Positions 24,079 to 37,206 of a stretch of DNA of 64,000 nucleotides are shown piece after piece (positions within the stretch are counted from its first letter, which is position 1; each line of letters starts with the position of its first letter). This stretch comes from Nicoliella lavandulae (lineage in GTDB: Bacteria; Bacillota; Bacilli; Lactobacillales; Lactobacillaceae), in assembly GCF_037546185.1 (NCBI RefSeq), contig NZ_JAWMWH010000001.1:682001-746000 (forward strand), read 5' to 3'. The notes beneath the pieces are model-generated. The model was not told the origin of the DNA. It did no database searches and worked only from the letters and a program-made list of their open reading frames with translations. The translations under genes were made by a program, and so were the position numbers.

Positions 24079-26130
24079 ATGAAAAACAATAAAAATGGAC
24101 TCTTTCGAAGTAGTCTGTTCTATGTTGTGATTGCCATGTTATTTATCGGAGTGCTCTACTTCGTAAGTGGAAATGGAAATACGGGACAAACGCAACAAAT
24201 TCAATCGAGTCAATTCATTAGTTCATTAAAATCGGAAAAAGTTAAAAACTTCTCAGTTCAACCTTCTGGTGGAGTATATAAGATTAGTGGTGAATATAGA
24301 ACCGCTCAATCAAGTAGTGATTCAAGTCAAAATACATTCACTCTGGGGGCTGCTAAGAAGTCCAAAGTTACTAACTTCTCAACTACGATTTTAAAGAATA
24401 ATGCATCTGTTTCAGAAGTTAATAAAGCAGCTAATCAATCCAATACTAAGATGAATGTTAAACCAGCTGAATCAAATAGTTTGTGGCTTAACTTAATTGT
24501 TTACATCTTACCAATGATTATGCTGGTATTTTTCTTTTACATGATGATGAATCAAGCTGGTCGTGGTGGCGGTAACGGAATCATGAAGTTTAGCAAGAGC
24601 AAAGCTAAACCAACTGATAGTAAGGAAAACAAAGTTCGTTTCTCTGACGTTGCCGGTGAAGAAGAAGAAAAACAAGAATTAGTAGAAGTGGTTGAGTTCT
24701 TGAAGAATCCAAAGAAGTATTCTTCATTGGGCGCTACGATTCCACATGGGGTGCTATTAGAAGGACCTCCCGGAACTGGGAAAACGTTATTAGCTAAAGC
24801 CGTTGCTGGTGAAGCTGACGTACCATTCTACTCCATTTCTGGTTCTGATTTCGTTGAAATGTTCGTCGGAGTTGGAGCTAGTCGGGTTCGTGATTTGTTC
24901 GATCAAGCTAAGAAATCAGCTCCAGCAATCATCTTTATTGATGAAATTGATGCCGTTGGACGTAAGCGTGGTGCTGGTACTGGTGGGGGTCATGATGAAC
25001 GTGAACAAACCCTTAACCAATTGTTAGTTGAAATGGATGGATTTAGTGGCAATGATGGGGTAATCGTGATTGCTGCTACCAACCGGGCTGATGTATTGGA
25101 TCCAGCATTGACTCGGCCAGGTCGTTTTGACCGGAAAGTCTTAGTTGGTCGCCCTGATGTTAAGGGTCGTGAAGCCATCCTTAAGGTTCACGCCAAGGGC
25201 AAGCCACTTGCTGATAACATTGATTTACATGAAATTGCTAAACAAACCCCTGGATTCGTAGGGGCAGATTTGGCTAACTTATTAAACGAAGCGGCATTAC
25301 TTGCTGCCCGGCGTGATAAGAAGAAGATTGGTCCTGCCGAATTAGATGAAGCTGAAGACCGGGTAATTGCCGGACCAGCGAAGGCTGACCGAGTAGTTAA
25401 TAAGCGCGAACAAGAAACTGTTGCTTATCACGAAGCTGGTCATACCATTGTTGGATTGGTCTTAAACGATGCACGGGTTGTCCATAAGGTTACCATCGTG
25501 CCACGTGGTCGCGCTGGCGGTTACGCAATTATGCTACCAAAGGAAGACCAACAATTACTATCTAAGAAAAATGCAATGGAACAAATTGCTGGATTAATGG
25601 GTGGTCGAACTGCTGAAGAAATTATCTTCAATTCTCAATCATCTGGTGCTTCAAATGATTTTGAACAAGCTACTAACATTGCTCGGGCAATGGTTACTCA
25701 ATATGGAATGAGTGAAAAGTTAGGGACCGTTCAATTAGAAAATCCAAATCAAGAAGCTTATGCGCAACCACGTTACTCTGACGAAACAGCTGCATTAATT
25801 GATTCAGAAGTTCGTCGGATCACTAACGAAGGGCATGAAACTGCACGTAAGATTATTGAAGCTCACCGTGAACAACACAAGGTGATTGCTGAAGCATTGC
25901 TTAAGTATGAAACCCTTGATGAAAAGCAAATTCTTAGCTTATACCACACTGGTAAGATGCCAAGCGAAGATAATGAATATCCTAGCGAAGCGGCTTCCTT
26001 TGAAGAAACTAAGGAAGAATTAGCAAAGCAAGAAAAAGAACGCGATGCTAAATTCGAATCCGAAGCTGATCAACAAGTTAAGGAAGATGAAGCTAAGCGT
26101 CATGACAATGATTATGATGACAAAGATTAA
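24079..26130 (+). CDS. ftsH: ATP-dependent membrane zinc protease FtsH
   Basis: FtsH is a hexameric membrane AAA+ protease for quality control and stress regulation. The 683-residue protein has an N-terminal membrane segment (about residues 9-30), an extracytoplasmic domain with many Ser/Asn, a second segment (about 136-160), Walker A GPPGTGKT, Walker B FIDEIDAVG, the SRH region ATNRADVLDPALTRPGRFDR, and the zinc motif HEAGH with the downstream ligand in the ASNDFEQATNIAR region. The acidic, Lys-rich tail of about 60 residues is variable in the family. GGAGG precedes ATG 24079. A strong terminator follows. Confidence 0.97.
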   Translation: MKNNKNGLFRSSLFYVVIAMLFIGVLYFVSGNGNTGQTQQIQSSQFISSLKSEKVKNFSVQPSGGVYKISGEYRTAQSSSDSSQNTFTLGAAKKSKVTNFSTTILKNNASVSEVNKAANQSNTKMNVKPAESNSLWLNLIVYILPMIMLVFFFYMMMNQAGRGGGNGIMKFSKSKAKPTDSKENKVRFSDVAGEEEEKQELVEVVEFLKNPKKYSSLGATIPHGVLLEGPPGTGKTLLAKAVAGEADVPFYSISGSDFVEMFVGVGASRVRDLFDQAKKSAPAIIFIDEIDAVGRKRGAGTGGGHDEREQTLNQLLVEMDGFSGNDGVIVIAATNRADVLDPALTRPGRFDRKVLVGRPDVKGREAILKVHAKGKPLADNIDLHEIAKQTPGFVGADLANLLNEAALLAARRDKKKIGPAELDEAEDRVIAGPAKADRVVNKREQETVAYHEAGHTIVGLVLNDARVVHKVTIVPRGRAGGYAIMLPKEDQQLLSKKNAMEQIAGLMGGRTAEEIIFNSQSSGASNDFEQATNIARAMVTQYGMSEKLGTVQLENPNQEAYAQPRYSDETAALIDSEVRRITNEGHETARKIIEAHREQHKVIAEALLKYETLDEKQILSLYHTGKMPSEDNEYPSEAASFEETKEELAKQEKERDAKFESEADQQVKEDEAKRHDNDYDDKD

Positions 26131-26140
26131 ATATTGACTT

Positions 26141-26177
26141 AAAAAACGTGAGCGATGCATTTGCACTCACGTTTTTT
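26141..26177 (+). terminator. Intrinsic terminator of ftsH
   Basis: AAAAAACGTGAG pairs with CTCACGTTTTTT around a 13-base loop. Confidence 0.93.
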
Positions 26178-26227
26178 ATATATATAATTATTTATAACTT
26201 AAATTAAAGAGAGGACGATTTAATATT

Positions 26228-27178
26228 ATGCAAAAAGATCATTTAGTTAAAAGTATTACCAAAGATGGTAAATTTAGAGCATATGCAATTGACGCAACTG
26301 GTGTAGTTGCTGAAGCCCAACAACGTCAAGATACTTGGAGTGCTTCTTCTGCGGCCCTTGGTCGTACATTAGTCGGCAGTCTATTGCTATCTGCTTCCGT
26401 ATTAAAGGGTAAGGAAACCATGACGGTTAAAATTAATGGTGGTGGTCCAATCGGTGCCATGATTGTTGATGCTGATGCTAATGGAAATGTTAAGGGATAT
26501 ATTCAAAAGCCACACGTTCATTTACCATTAAATGACCACCATAAGATTGATGTTGGTAAAGCCGTTGGGGTAAATGGATTCATGCAAGTAATGAAGAGCA
26601 TGGGTGGCGATGAACCATACACTAGTAACGTTCCCCTTGCTTCTGGTGAAATTGGTGATGACTTTACTTACTACCTTGCTCAATCAGAACAAATTCCATC
26701 TGCTGTGGGTGTATCTGTCTTTGTAAATGAAGATAATACAATTAAAGTAGCGGGAGGTTACTTGATTCAAACCCTTCCAGATGCCACTGATGAAGACATT
26801 TCTAAGCTTGAAAAACGGTTAAAAGAAGTGCCAATGGTTTCAGAATTATTATTATCTGAACAAACGCCAAAGGATATCTTAAACTTAATTTTTGGTGAAG
26901 ATAATCTAGATTACTTAACTGATACTCCAGTTAAGTTTACTTGTACTTGTTCTAAGAAGGGCTTCGCTAAAGCACTTTCGAAGATTGATCCAAAGGAAAT
27001 CAAGAAAATTATCGATGAAGACCATAAAGCAGAATTAGTTTGCCATTTCTGTGGGGCTCGTTATAATTATAACGAAGATGAATTGAAATCAATTCTAACC
27101 GTTAGTGAAAAACGGGATGAATTAGAACAAGCACAGAATCATGGTAAAGATAAACATGATCAGGATAATAAGGAGTAA
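26228..27178 (+). CDS. hslO: Redox-regulated chaperone Hsp33
   Basis: Hsp33 is a holdase activated by oxidation. The 316-residue protein contains the N-terminal domain (LVKSITKDGKFRAYAIDATG) and the C-terminal zinc-binding redox switch with Cys pairs CTCSKKG (C-x-C) and CHFCGARY (C-x2-C), all four Cys present. The start is ATG 26228, with AGAGAGG a little far upstream (about 13 bases). It ends four bases before dusB, so both are cotranscribed. The order ftsH-hslO-dusB-lysS agrees with B. subtilis except for genes missing in between. Confidence 0.95.
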   Translation: MQKDHLVKSITKDGKFRAYAIDATGVVAEAQQRQDTWSASSAALGRTLVGSLLLSASVLKGKETMTVKINGGGPIGAMIVDADANGNVKGYIQKPHVHLPLNDHHKIDVGKAVGVNGFMQVMKSMGGDEPYTSNVPLASGEIGDDFTYYLAQSEQIPSAVGVSVFVNEDNTIKVAGGYLIQTLPDATDEDISKLEKRLKEVPMVSELLLSEQTPKDILNLIFGEDNLDYLTDTPVKFTCTCSKKGFAKALSKIDPKEIKKIIDEDHKAELVCHFCGARYNYNEDELKSILTVSEKRDELEQAQNHGKDKHDQDNKE

Positions 27179-27182
27179 TTAA

Positions 27183-28187
27183 ATGAAGAACGATAGTTGG
27201 AAAATTGGTAATATTGAAATTCCGAATCGCGTTGTAGTTGCGCCAATGGCTGGGGTAACTAATTCAGCTTTTAGAATTATTTGTAAGAAATTCGGGGCTG
27301 GACTAGTGGTCTGTGAAATGATTTCTGATCGTGGATTAATGTATCGGAATAAAAAAACGATGACGATGATTGGGGTTAACCCTGAAGAACACCCAATGAG
27401 TATCCAAATTTTTGGTGGTAGTAAGGAAACATTAGTCCAAGCTGCCGAATTCATTGATCAACAAACAGATGCTGATATTATTGATATTAATATGGGTTGT
27501 CCCGTGAATAAAGTGGTTAAGACTGATGCTGGTTCTAAGTGGTTATTAGACCCAGATAAAATCTATGAAATGGCGAAGGCAGTTACTAGTGCAGTTGATA
27601 AACCCGTTACGCTCAAAATGCGGACTGGTTGGGACAGTGACCATATCTATGCAGTTGAAAATGCACTAGCTGCACAAGAAGCTGGTATTTCCGCTTTAGC
27701 AATGCACGGACGGACAAGAGCGCAAATGTATCAAGGTCATTCTAATTGGGATATTTTACATGATGTTGCTAACCACATCTCCATTCCATTTATGGGAAAT
27801 GGTGACGTTAGAACGCCACAAGAAGCTAAGCAAATGCTTGAAGAAGTTGGTGCCGATGCTGTAATGATGGGGCGTGCAGTTGAAGGAAATCCTTGGATTC
27901 TAAAGCAAACGACTCATTATTTAGACACGGGTGAATTATTACCAGAACCAAGTGTTGAAGAAAAAATTCAAACTGCTAAGGATCACCTACACCGATTGGT
28001 AGAGCTAAAGGGTGATAGTGTTGGCCCACGTGAATTTAGAGGCCAAGCTGCATACTATCTAAAGGGAATTTCACATTCTGCTCGGACTAGAGCTGCATTG
28101 AACAATGCTGATACTGAAGCTGAAATGAATGCAATTTTTGATCAATTCGTAGAAAAGCAAGCTAAACGCGCGGCTAGAATGGCTTAA
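27183..28187 (+). CDS. dusB: tRNA-dihydrouridine synthase DusB
   Basis: Dus enzymes reduce uridine to dihydrouridine in the tRNA D-loop using FMN. The 334-residue TIM-barrel protein begins at the substrate-binding segment VVVAPMAGVTNSAF, has the catalytic Cys in INMGCPVNKVVKTDAG, KMRTGW, AMHGRTRAQMYQG and NGDVRTPQEA. The ATG follows AAGGAG by eight bases. It is the second gene of hslO-dusB. Confidence 0.95.
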   Translation: MKNDSWKIGNIEIPNRVVVAPMAGVTNSAFRIICKKFGAGLVVCEMISDRGLMYRNKKTMTMIGVNPEEHPMSIQIFGGSKETLVQAAEFIDQQTDADIIDINMGCPVNKVVKTDAGSKWLLDPDKIYEMAKAVTSAVDKPVTLKMRTGWDSDHIYAVENALAAQEAGISALAMHGRTRAQMYQGHSNWDILHDVANHISIPFMGNGDVRTPQEAKQMLEEVGADAVMMGRAVEGNPWILKQTTHYLDTGELLPEPSVEEKIQTAKDHLHRLVELKGDSVGPREFRGQAAYYLKGISHSARTRAALNNADTEAEMNAIFDQFVEKQAKRAARMA

Positions 28188-28220
28188 TTCTGTTCTGCAA
28201 TCGCACGTAGTTTTAAAAAA

Positions 28221-28229
28221 TGATATAAT
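28221..28229 (+). promoter_or_regulatory. lysS promoter (extended -10)
   Basis: TGA followed by TATAAT (28224-28229), about 70 bases before lysS. The leader has no T-box features (too short, no specifier hairpin), so no tRNA-sensing is claimed. Confidence 0.6.
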
Positions 28230-28297
28230 AATGCTGATATCTAAAATTAAAATGGTGTTAGTTTGCCGATTTTAATCAAACAAACGGAGGTTTTATT

Positions 28298-29803
28298 GTG
28301 GCAAAAGAAATGAATGATCAAATGCGCGTTCGTTTTGATAAGATGAACGAGTTACGCCAAGAAGGAATCGATCCTTTTGGTCATGCTTTCAAGAGAACTT
28401 ATTTAGCTAAGCAACTCCACGCTCAATTTAATGACTTAAGTAAAGAAGACATTGATGAATTGGGCAAGAAGGCCATTATTGCTGGTCGAATGGTTGCTAA
28501 ACGTGGAAAAGGAAAAGTTGGGTTCGCTGATATTATGGACCGAACTGGCCGGATTCAGATCTATGTTCGAAAAGATGTTGTAGGTGAAGAAAACTACCAT
28601 ATCTTTAAACGTTCTGATATTGGTGATCACCTAGGAATTGAAGGGGACATTATTAAGACTGACATGGGTGAATTAACCATTCGTGCTACTCATGTTACGT
28701 TCTTATCTAAGGCATTACGCCCACTTCCAGATAAGTTCCATGGACTTCAAAATAAGGAACAAAAGTACCGTCAACGTTACCTTGATTTAATTTCCAATCC
28801 AGAAAGTTTTGAACGGTTCCAAAAGCGGACTAAGATTATTGCCGCAGTTAGAAGTTATCTTAATAACGAGATGAACTGTACAGAAGTTGAAACACCAGTG
28901 CTTCATAACCAAGCTGGTGGTGCTAGTGCACGTCCATTTATTACCCATCACAATGCATTGAATATTGATTTATATTTGAGAATTGCTTTGGAATTACCAC
29001 TTAAACGGTTAATTGTTGGTGGAATGGAACGAGTATATGAAATTGGTCGGGTATTCAGAAATGAAGGGATGGATCCAAACCATAACCCTGAATTTACTGA
29101 ATTAGAATCATACATTGCTTACTTTGACTTTAAAGATGTAATGGATGAAACCGAAGGAATCTTCAAGGCAGCTGCTAATGCGGTTACTGATGATGGAAAA
29201 GTAACCTACCGTGGGGAAGAAATTGACTTTAGTAAACCTTTTGCACGTAAACATATGGTAGATGCAATTAAGGAAGTTACTGGCGTTGATTTCTGGAAAG
29301 AAATGACAGTCGAAGAAGCTCGTAAAATTGCTGACGAACATCATGTTCAATATGAATCCTATTGGAAGGTTGGACACATTATCAATGCATTCTTTGAAGA
29401 ATTTGTTGAAGATACGATTAAACAACCTACCTTTATCTATGGTCATCCAGTGGAAATTTCTCCATTAGCTAAGAAGAATGCTAAGGATCCTCGTTTTACT
29501 GATCGATTTGAATTATATATTGCAGGAACTGAATACGGAAACGCATTTACTGAATTAAATGATCCAATTGATCAAAGAGAACGGTTCGAAGCCCAAGCCG
29601 CTGAAAAAGATGCTGGTAATGATGAAGCACAAGGAATCGATGAAGATTTCATTGAAGCATTATCATATGGGATGCCTCCTACTGGTGGATTAGGAATTGG
29701 AATTGATCGGTTAGTAATGTTATTAACTGATGCAGAATCAATTCGTGATGTTATTTTATTCCCAACAATGCGTCCAGAAGATAATTCACAACCAGAAAAA
29801 TAA
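28298..29803 (+). CDS. lysS: Lysyl-tRNA synthetase, class II
   Basis: LysRS charges tRNA-Lys. The 501-residue class II enzyme has the N-terminal OB-fold (AGRMVAKRGKGKVGFADIMD), motif 2 (VYEIGRVFRNEGMDPNHNPEFTELESY) and motif 3 (GLGIGIDRLVMLLTDAESIRDVILFP). It starts with GTG 28298, eight bases after GGAGG. A strong terminator lies directly after it, before the rRNA operon; lysS upstream of an rRNA operon is also seen in B. subtilis. Confidence 0.97.
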   Translation: MAKEMNDQMRVRFDKMNELRQEGIDPFGHAFKRTYLAKQLHAQFNDLSKEDIDELGKKAIIAGRMVAKRGKGKVGFADIMDRTGRIQIYVRKDVVGEENYHIFKRSDIGDHLGIEGDIIKTDMGELTIRATHVTFLSKALRPLPDKFHGLQNKEQKYRQRYLDLISNPESFERFQKRTKIIAAVRSYLNNEMNCTEVETPVLHNQAGGASARPFITHHNALNIDLYLRIALELPLKRLIVGGMERVYEIGRVFRNEGMDPNHNPEFTELESYIAYFDFKDVMDETEGIFKAAANAVTDDGKVTYRGEEIDFSKPFARKHMVDAIKEVTGVDFWKEMTVEEARKIADEHHVQYESYWKVGHIINAFFEEFVEDTIKQPTFIYGHPVEISPLAKKNAKDPRFTDRFELYIAGTEYGNAFTELNDPIDQRERFEAQAAEKDAGNDEAQGIDEDFIEALSYGMPPTGGLGIGIDRLVMLLTDAESIRDVILFPTMRPEDNSQPEK

Positions 29804-29805
29804 TA

Positions 29806-29843
29806 TAAAAAACCTTTCAACCAATTTGGTTGAAAGGTTTTTT
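29806..29843 (+). terminator. Intrinsic terminator of lysS
   Basis: AACCTTTCAACC pairs perfectly with GGTTGAAAGGTT around AATT, flanked by A-run and T-run. Confidence 0.95.
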
Positions 29844-29874
29844 ATATGAAATTGAATTTTTTTATGGATATTGG

Positions 29875-29903
29875 TTGACATTTATTTTACGTCGCTGTAT
29901 AGT
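29875..29903 (+). promoter_or_regulatory. rRNA operon promoter P1
   Basis: TTGACA (29875-29880), 17-base spacer, TATAGT (29898-29903). Confidence 0.9.
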
Positions 29904-29978
29904 AGTTAATGCTGATAAATTGATTAGCAGTTAATAAATGTTTGAGCAACAAATTAAATAATTAATTTTAAAAAGTTG

Positions 29979-30007
29979 TTGACATTGAATTGCTAATTTG
30001 ATATTAT
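29979..30007 (+). promoter_or_regulatory. rRNA operon promoter P2
   Basis: TTGACA (29979-29984), 17-base spacer, TATTAT (30002-30007). P1 and P2 are about 100 bases apart, the usual tandem arrangement. The leader 30010-30178 has no gene; it contains a boxA-like TCTTTGAAAACTGAAC at about 30042, which is repeated in similar form before the 23S gene. Confidence 0.9.
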
Positions 30008-30178
30008 TAAATAGTTGTCGTTACGAGCGACACACTCAAGTAGATCTTTGAAAACTGAACAAAATTATGACAAAGATGTGTAAGGAACTTCATAATTAAT
30101 TATGAAGACAAAATCTTATGCGAAGTCAATTCGCTTAAAAGTAACAATATTAGAAGAGCTAAGTTAAGCTTTTCATCT

Positions 30179-34884
<4,706 letters not shown>

Positions 34885-34955
34885 GTAAGGTAGTTCTCAC
34901 GGAAGAATAAAATATTATCTAGTTTTGAGAGAACGAAGTTCTCACAGTTAAATAG

Positions 34956-35072
34956 TGTGGTGATGATTGCCAGAAGGATACACCTGTTCCCATGTCGAAC
35001 ACAGCAGTTAAGCTTCTGTACGCCAAAAGTAGTTGGGGGATCGCCCCCTGCGAGGATAGGACGTTGCCACGC
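34956..35072 (+). rRNA. 5S ribosomal RNA
   Basis: 117 bases from TGTGGTGATG to GTTGCCACGC, whose ends pair as the 5S helix I; internal GATACACCTGTTCCCATG and CGAACACAG are conserved 5S segments. Confidence 0.93.
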
Positions 35073-35079
35073 AGATTAT

Positions 35080-35152
35080 TCCGGCATAGCTCAGTTGGTA
35101 GAGCACCTGACTGTTAATCAGGTTGTCGACGGTTCGAGCCCGCCTGCCGGAG
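35080..35152 (+). tRNA. tRNA-Asn (GTT)
   Basis: 73 bases; acceptor TCCGGCA/TGCCGGA, anticodon loop CTGTTAA, T-loop TTCGAGC. CCA is not encoded. Confidence 0.95.
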
Positions 35153-35166
35153 TTATAATTAGATAT

Positions 35167-35196
35167 GGTGCTAACCTTTTTGTTAGCACCTTTCTA
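35167..35196 (+). terminator. Terminator-like hairpin between tRNA-Asn and tRNA-Thr
   Basis: GGTGCTAAC pairs perfectly with GTTAGCACC around a six-base loop, then TTTCT. The T-run is short and no promoter is evident before tRNA-Thr, so it is probably leaky or a processing signal. Confidence 0.65.
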
Positions 35197-35206
35197 TTAT
35201 AATCCT

Positions 35207-35279
35207 GCCGGCTTAGCTCAGCTGGTAGAGCATCGGTATCGTAAACCGAGGGTCACAGGTTCAAGTCCTGCAGCCGGCA
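35207..35279 (+). tRNA. tRNA-Thr (CGT)
   Basis: 73 bases; acceptor GCCGGCT/AGCCGGC, anticodon stem TCGGT/ACCGA with loop ATCGTAA (anticodon CGT, reads ACG). The T-stem has one A-C mismatch at its outer pair. Confidence 0.93.
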
Positions 35280-35325
35280 TAATATAGCCGTTAGCAATTA
35301 TTTCAAAAAAAATTGAAATTTACTA

Positions 35326-35354
35326 TTGACTATCTGGTTATATTTAGGTATTAT
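35326..35354 (+). promoter_or_regulatory. Promoter of the tRNA-Tyr/Gln unit
   Basis: TTGACT (35326-35331), 17-base spacer, TATTAT (35349-35354), 35 bases before tRNA-Tyr. Confidence 0.85.
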
Positions 35355-35388
35355 ATTAATTGTCGTTTGATACGATACTTCTCATTAC

Positions 35389-35471
35389 GGAGGGGTAGCG
35401 AAGTCTGGCTAAACGCGGCGGACTGTAAATCCGCTCCTTCGGGTTCGGTGGTTCGAATCCACTCCCCTCCA
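35389..35471 (+). tRNA. tRNA-Tyr (GTA)
   Basis: 83 bases with a long variable arm; acceptor GGAGGGG/CCCCTCC, anticodon loop CTGTAAA. Confidence 0.96.
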
Positions 35472-35477
35472 TATTAT

Positions 35478-35549
35478 TGGGCTATAGCCAAGTGGTAAGG
35501 CAACGGGTTTTGATCCCGTGATGCGCTGGTTCGAACCCAGCTAGCCCAA
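35478..35549 (+). tRNA. tRNA-Gln (TTG)
   Basis: 72 bases; acceptor TGGGCTA/TAGCCCA, anticodon TTG in the loop between CGGGT and CCCG, T-loop TTCGAAC. Confidence 0.95.
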
Positions 35550-35553
35550 TCTC

Positions 35554-35588
35554 AAAGCTGATTAACAATTTAGTTAATCAGCTTTTTT
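35554..35588 (+). terminator. Terminator of the tRNA-Tyr/Gln unit
   Basis: AAAGCTGATTAAC pairs with GTTAATCAGCTTT around AATTTA, followed by T-run. Confidence 0.93.
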
Positions 35589-35604
35589 AGTGCCAATATA
35601 TTGA

Positions 35605-35634
35605 TTGATATCTGATACATAAAATGACTATAAT
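35605..35634 (+). promoter_or_regulatory. Promoter of the GntR regulator gene
   Basis: TTGATA (35605-35610), 18-base spacer, TATAAT (35629-35634), 34 bases before the start. Confidence 0.75.
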
Positions 35635-35668
35635 GATAGTAAGTTGCTGTATAGAGGAGATTGTTAAT

Positions 35669-36370
35669 TTGAGCTCACCTATTTATATCCAAATTCATAA
35701 TGTAATTAAACGTAAAATTGAAGATCACGAATGGAAGATTGGTGACCGAATTCCTTCAGAACGGGAGCTAGCTGCTCACTTTGATGTCAGTCGAATGACA
35801 TTACGACAAGCAGTTCAAACGCTAGTGGATGAGGGCATTTTAGAGCAGCACGTTGGTTCTGGAACGTTTGTTGCTAATTCTAAAGTTCAAGAAAAAATGT
35901 CCGGAGTAACGAGTTTCACTGATATTATGGTTGCTCAAGGCAAGCAACCTTCTAGTAAGACCATTTCATATCACTTAATGGATCCATCATTAAGTGAAAT
36001 GGAGAAGTTAAAATTAACATCCAGTGATCGCGTTTTACGAATGGAAAGAATTCGGTATGGTGATGGTGTTCCAATTTGCTTTGAGATTGCAACGGTCCCA
36101 GAAGATATTGTTGATGGCTTAAGCAAATCAGACGTCACCAGCTCTTTATATCGCGCCTTAGAGGAAAAGAAAGACCTGGTGCCTAGAAAGGCCCATCAAA
36201 CGGTTTCTGCGATGCTAGCATCGGAAAGAATTGCTAATTATTTAGATATTAAGAAGGGTGACTCAATTTTACAATTACGCCAAATCACCTACCTGCAAAA
36301 TGGGAAACCTTTTGAATATGTTCGAACTCAATATGTTGGGAAACGATTTGAGTTTTACTTAGAAAAATAA
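35669..36370 (+). CDS. GntR-family (HutC/UTRA) transcriptional regulator
   Basis: The 233-residue protein has an N-terminal winged helix (PIYIQIHNVIKRKIE, RIPSERELAAHFDVSRMTLRQAV, HVGSGTFVA) and a C-terminal UTRA effector domain (SFTDIMVAQGKQPSSK, VLRMERIRYGDGVPICFE, FEYVRTQYVGKRFEFYLE). Members of this branch respond to sugars, sugar phosphates or similar ligands. The start is TTG 35669, nine bases after AGAGGAG; a longer ATG frame from 35624 overlaps the promoter. Neither neighbour is an obvious target, so the effector is unknown; self-regulation or control of a distant locus is likely. Confidence 0.92.
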   Translation: MSSPIYIQIHNVIKRKIEDHEWKIGDRIPSERELAAHFDVSRMTLRQAVQTLVDEGILEQHVGSGTFVANSKVQEKMSGVTSFTDIMVAQGKQPSSKTISYHLMDPSLSEMEKLKLTSSDRVLRMERIRYGDGVPICFEIATVPEDIVDGLSKSDVTSSLYRALEEKKDLVPRKAHQTVSAMLASERIANYLDIKKGDSILQLRQITYLQNGKPFEYVRTQYVGKRFEFYLEK

Positions 36371-36410
36371 AAAATCACGATTTGGAAAATTATCCAAGTC
36401 GTGATTTTTT
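36369..36410. terminator. Bidirectional terminator shared by the GntR gene and tagA
   Basis: AAAAATCACGA pairs with TCGTGATTTTT, and TTTGGA with TCCAAG inside. The tagA stop codon (36390-36392) lies in the loop, so coding sequence extends into the hairpin. Confidence 0.9.
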
Positions 36411-37127
36411 AGCTTTGCGAATTAATTTTAAGTATTTAGGAATCACCATTAACCGTGGTAATCGACTAGGTTCACTAATTAAGCGGTATAACCACTCCAA
36501 ATGGTGATTAATCCAAAACTTTGGGGCTCGTTTAGTATTACCTGATAAAACATCAAAACTGCCACCTAATCCAATCCACAATCCATTATTTAAATGGCGA
36601 TATTTGGCAATAAATGCTTCTTGTTTAGGCGAACCAAGCGCTGCAAAGACCATATCTGGTTGAGTTTGCTTAATTTCATCAGCAATTGATTGTTCATCAT
36701 CAAAATAGCCATCATGCATTCCGCTGATTTTTAAATTCGGATAATCACTTGCTAACACCGCTTTTAAGTCTTCAATTACGTTTGGTTTAGCGCCAACAAA
36801 GTATGCTGATTTATGATTTTGATTGCCCCAATCAAGCATTGCCTTAAAGATATCAAATCCAGTAATGCGCTCTTGAATGGGCGTATTAAGCATTTCAGAG
36901 GCTTTGATAATGCCAATTCCGTCAGGCGTAATAAAATCTGCTCCTGATATGATTTTTTGGTATTCAGGGTGTTCATGAGCGTAATAAGCAATTTCTGGGT
37001 TGACGGTTACGATAAAAGTGTTGGAACGGTCGTTGGTTCTTTCTTGAATAATATTCAAAAAATGGTTAAAGTTAGTATTAATATATGAAATATTTAAAAT
37101 TGCGGTTCTTTTTAGCTTATCGGTCAA
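36390..37127 (-). CDS. tagA: WecG/TagA-family N-acetylmannosaminyltransferase
   Basis: TagA-type enzymes add ManNAc to GlcNAc-PP-undecaprenol, the second step of wall teichoic acid linkage-unit synthesis. The 245-residue protein has VTVNPEIAYYAHEHPEY, ITPDGIGIIKAS with the proposed catalytic Asp, AYFVGAKPNVIEDL, VFAALGSPKQE, and IGLGGSFDVLSGNTKRAPKFW. I start at TTG 37127 (nine bases after AAAGG); the ATG at 37136 directly abuts AAAGG. It is divergent from pncB. It is not next to other teichoic acid genes, so another polyprenyl glycan is possible. Confidence 0.9.
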   Translation of the reverse strand: MTDKLKRTAILNISYINTNFNHFLNIIQERTNDRSNTFIVTVNPEIAYYAHEHPEYQKIISGADFITPDGIGIIKASEMLNTPIQERITGFDIFKAMLDWGNQNHKSAYFVGAKPNVIEDLKAVLASDYPNLKISGMHDGYFDDEQSIADEIKQTQPDMVFAALGSPKQEAFIAKYRHLNNGLWIGLGGSFDVLSGNTKRAPKFWINHHLEWLYRLISEPSRLPRLMVIPKYLKLIRKAKKSRLG

Positions 37128-37146
37128 TAAAACCATCCTTTCAATG

Positions 37147-37184
37147 TATAATGTTAATTATAGTTGATAAAAGCGGTTTATCAA
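37147..37184 (+). promoter_or_regulatory. pncB promoter -10 and palindromic site
   Basis: TATAAT at 37147-37152 is followed by a perfect 8-bp inverted repeat, TTGATAAA (37164-37171) and TTTATCAA (37177-37184), with a five-base spacer. It lies in the tagA-pncB divergent region at or just after the expected transcription start, a suitable place for a repressor. Confidence 0.5.
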
Positions 37185-37206
37185 ACATTATTTTCGAGGT
37201 GTAAAA

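Noticed and set aside
28188..28297. T-box riboswitch before lysS, gltX or cysS
   Set aside because: The leaders are 70-117 bases, too short, and no T-box core or specifier hairpin was seen.
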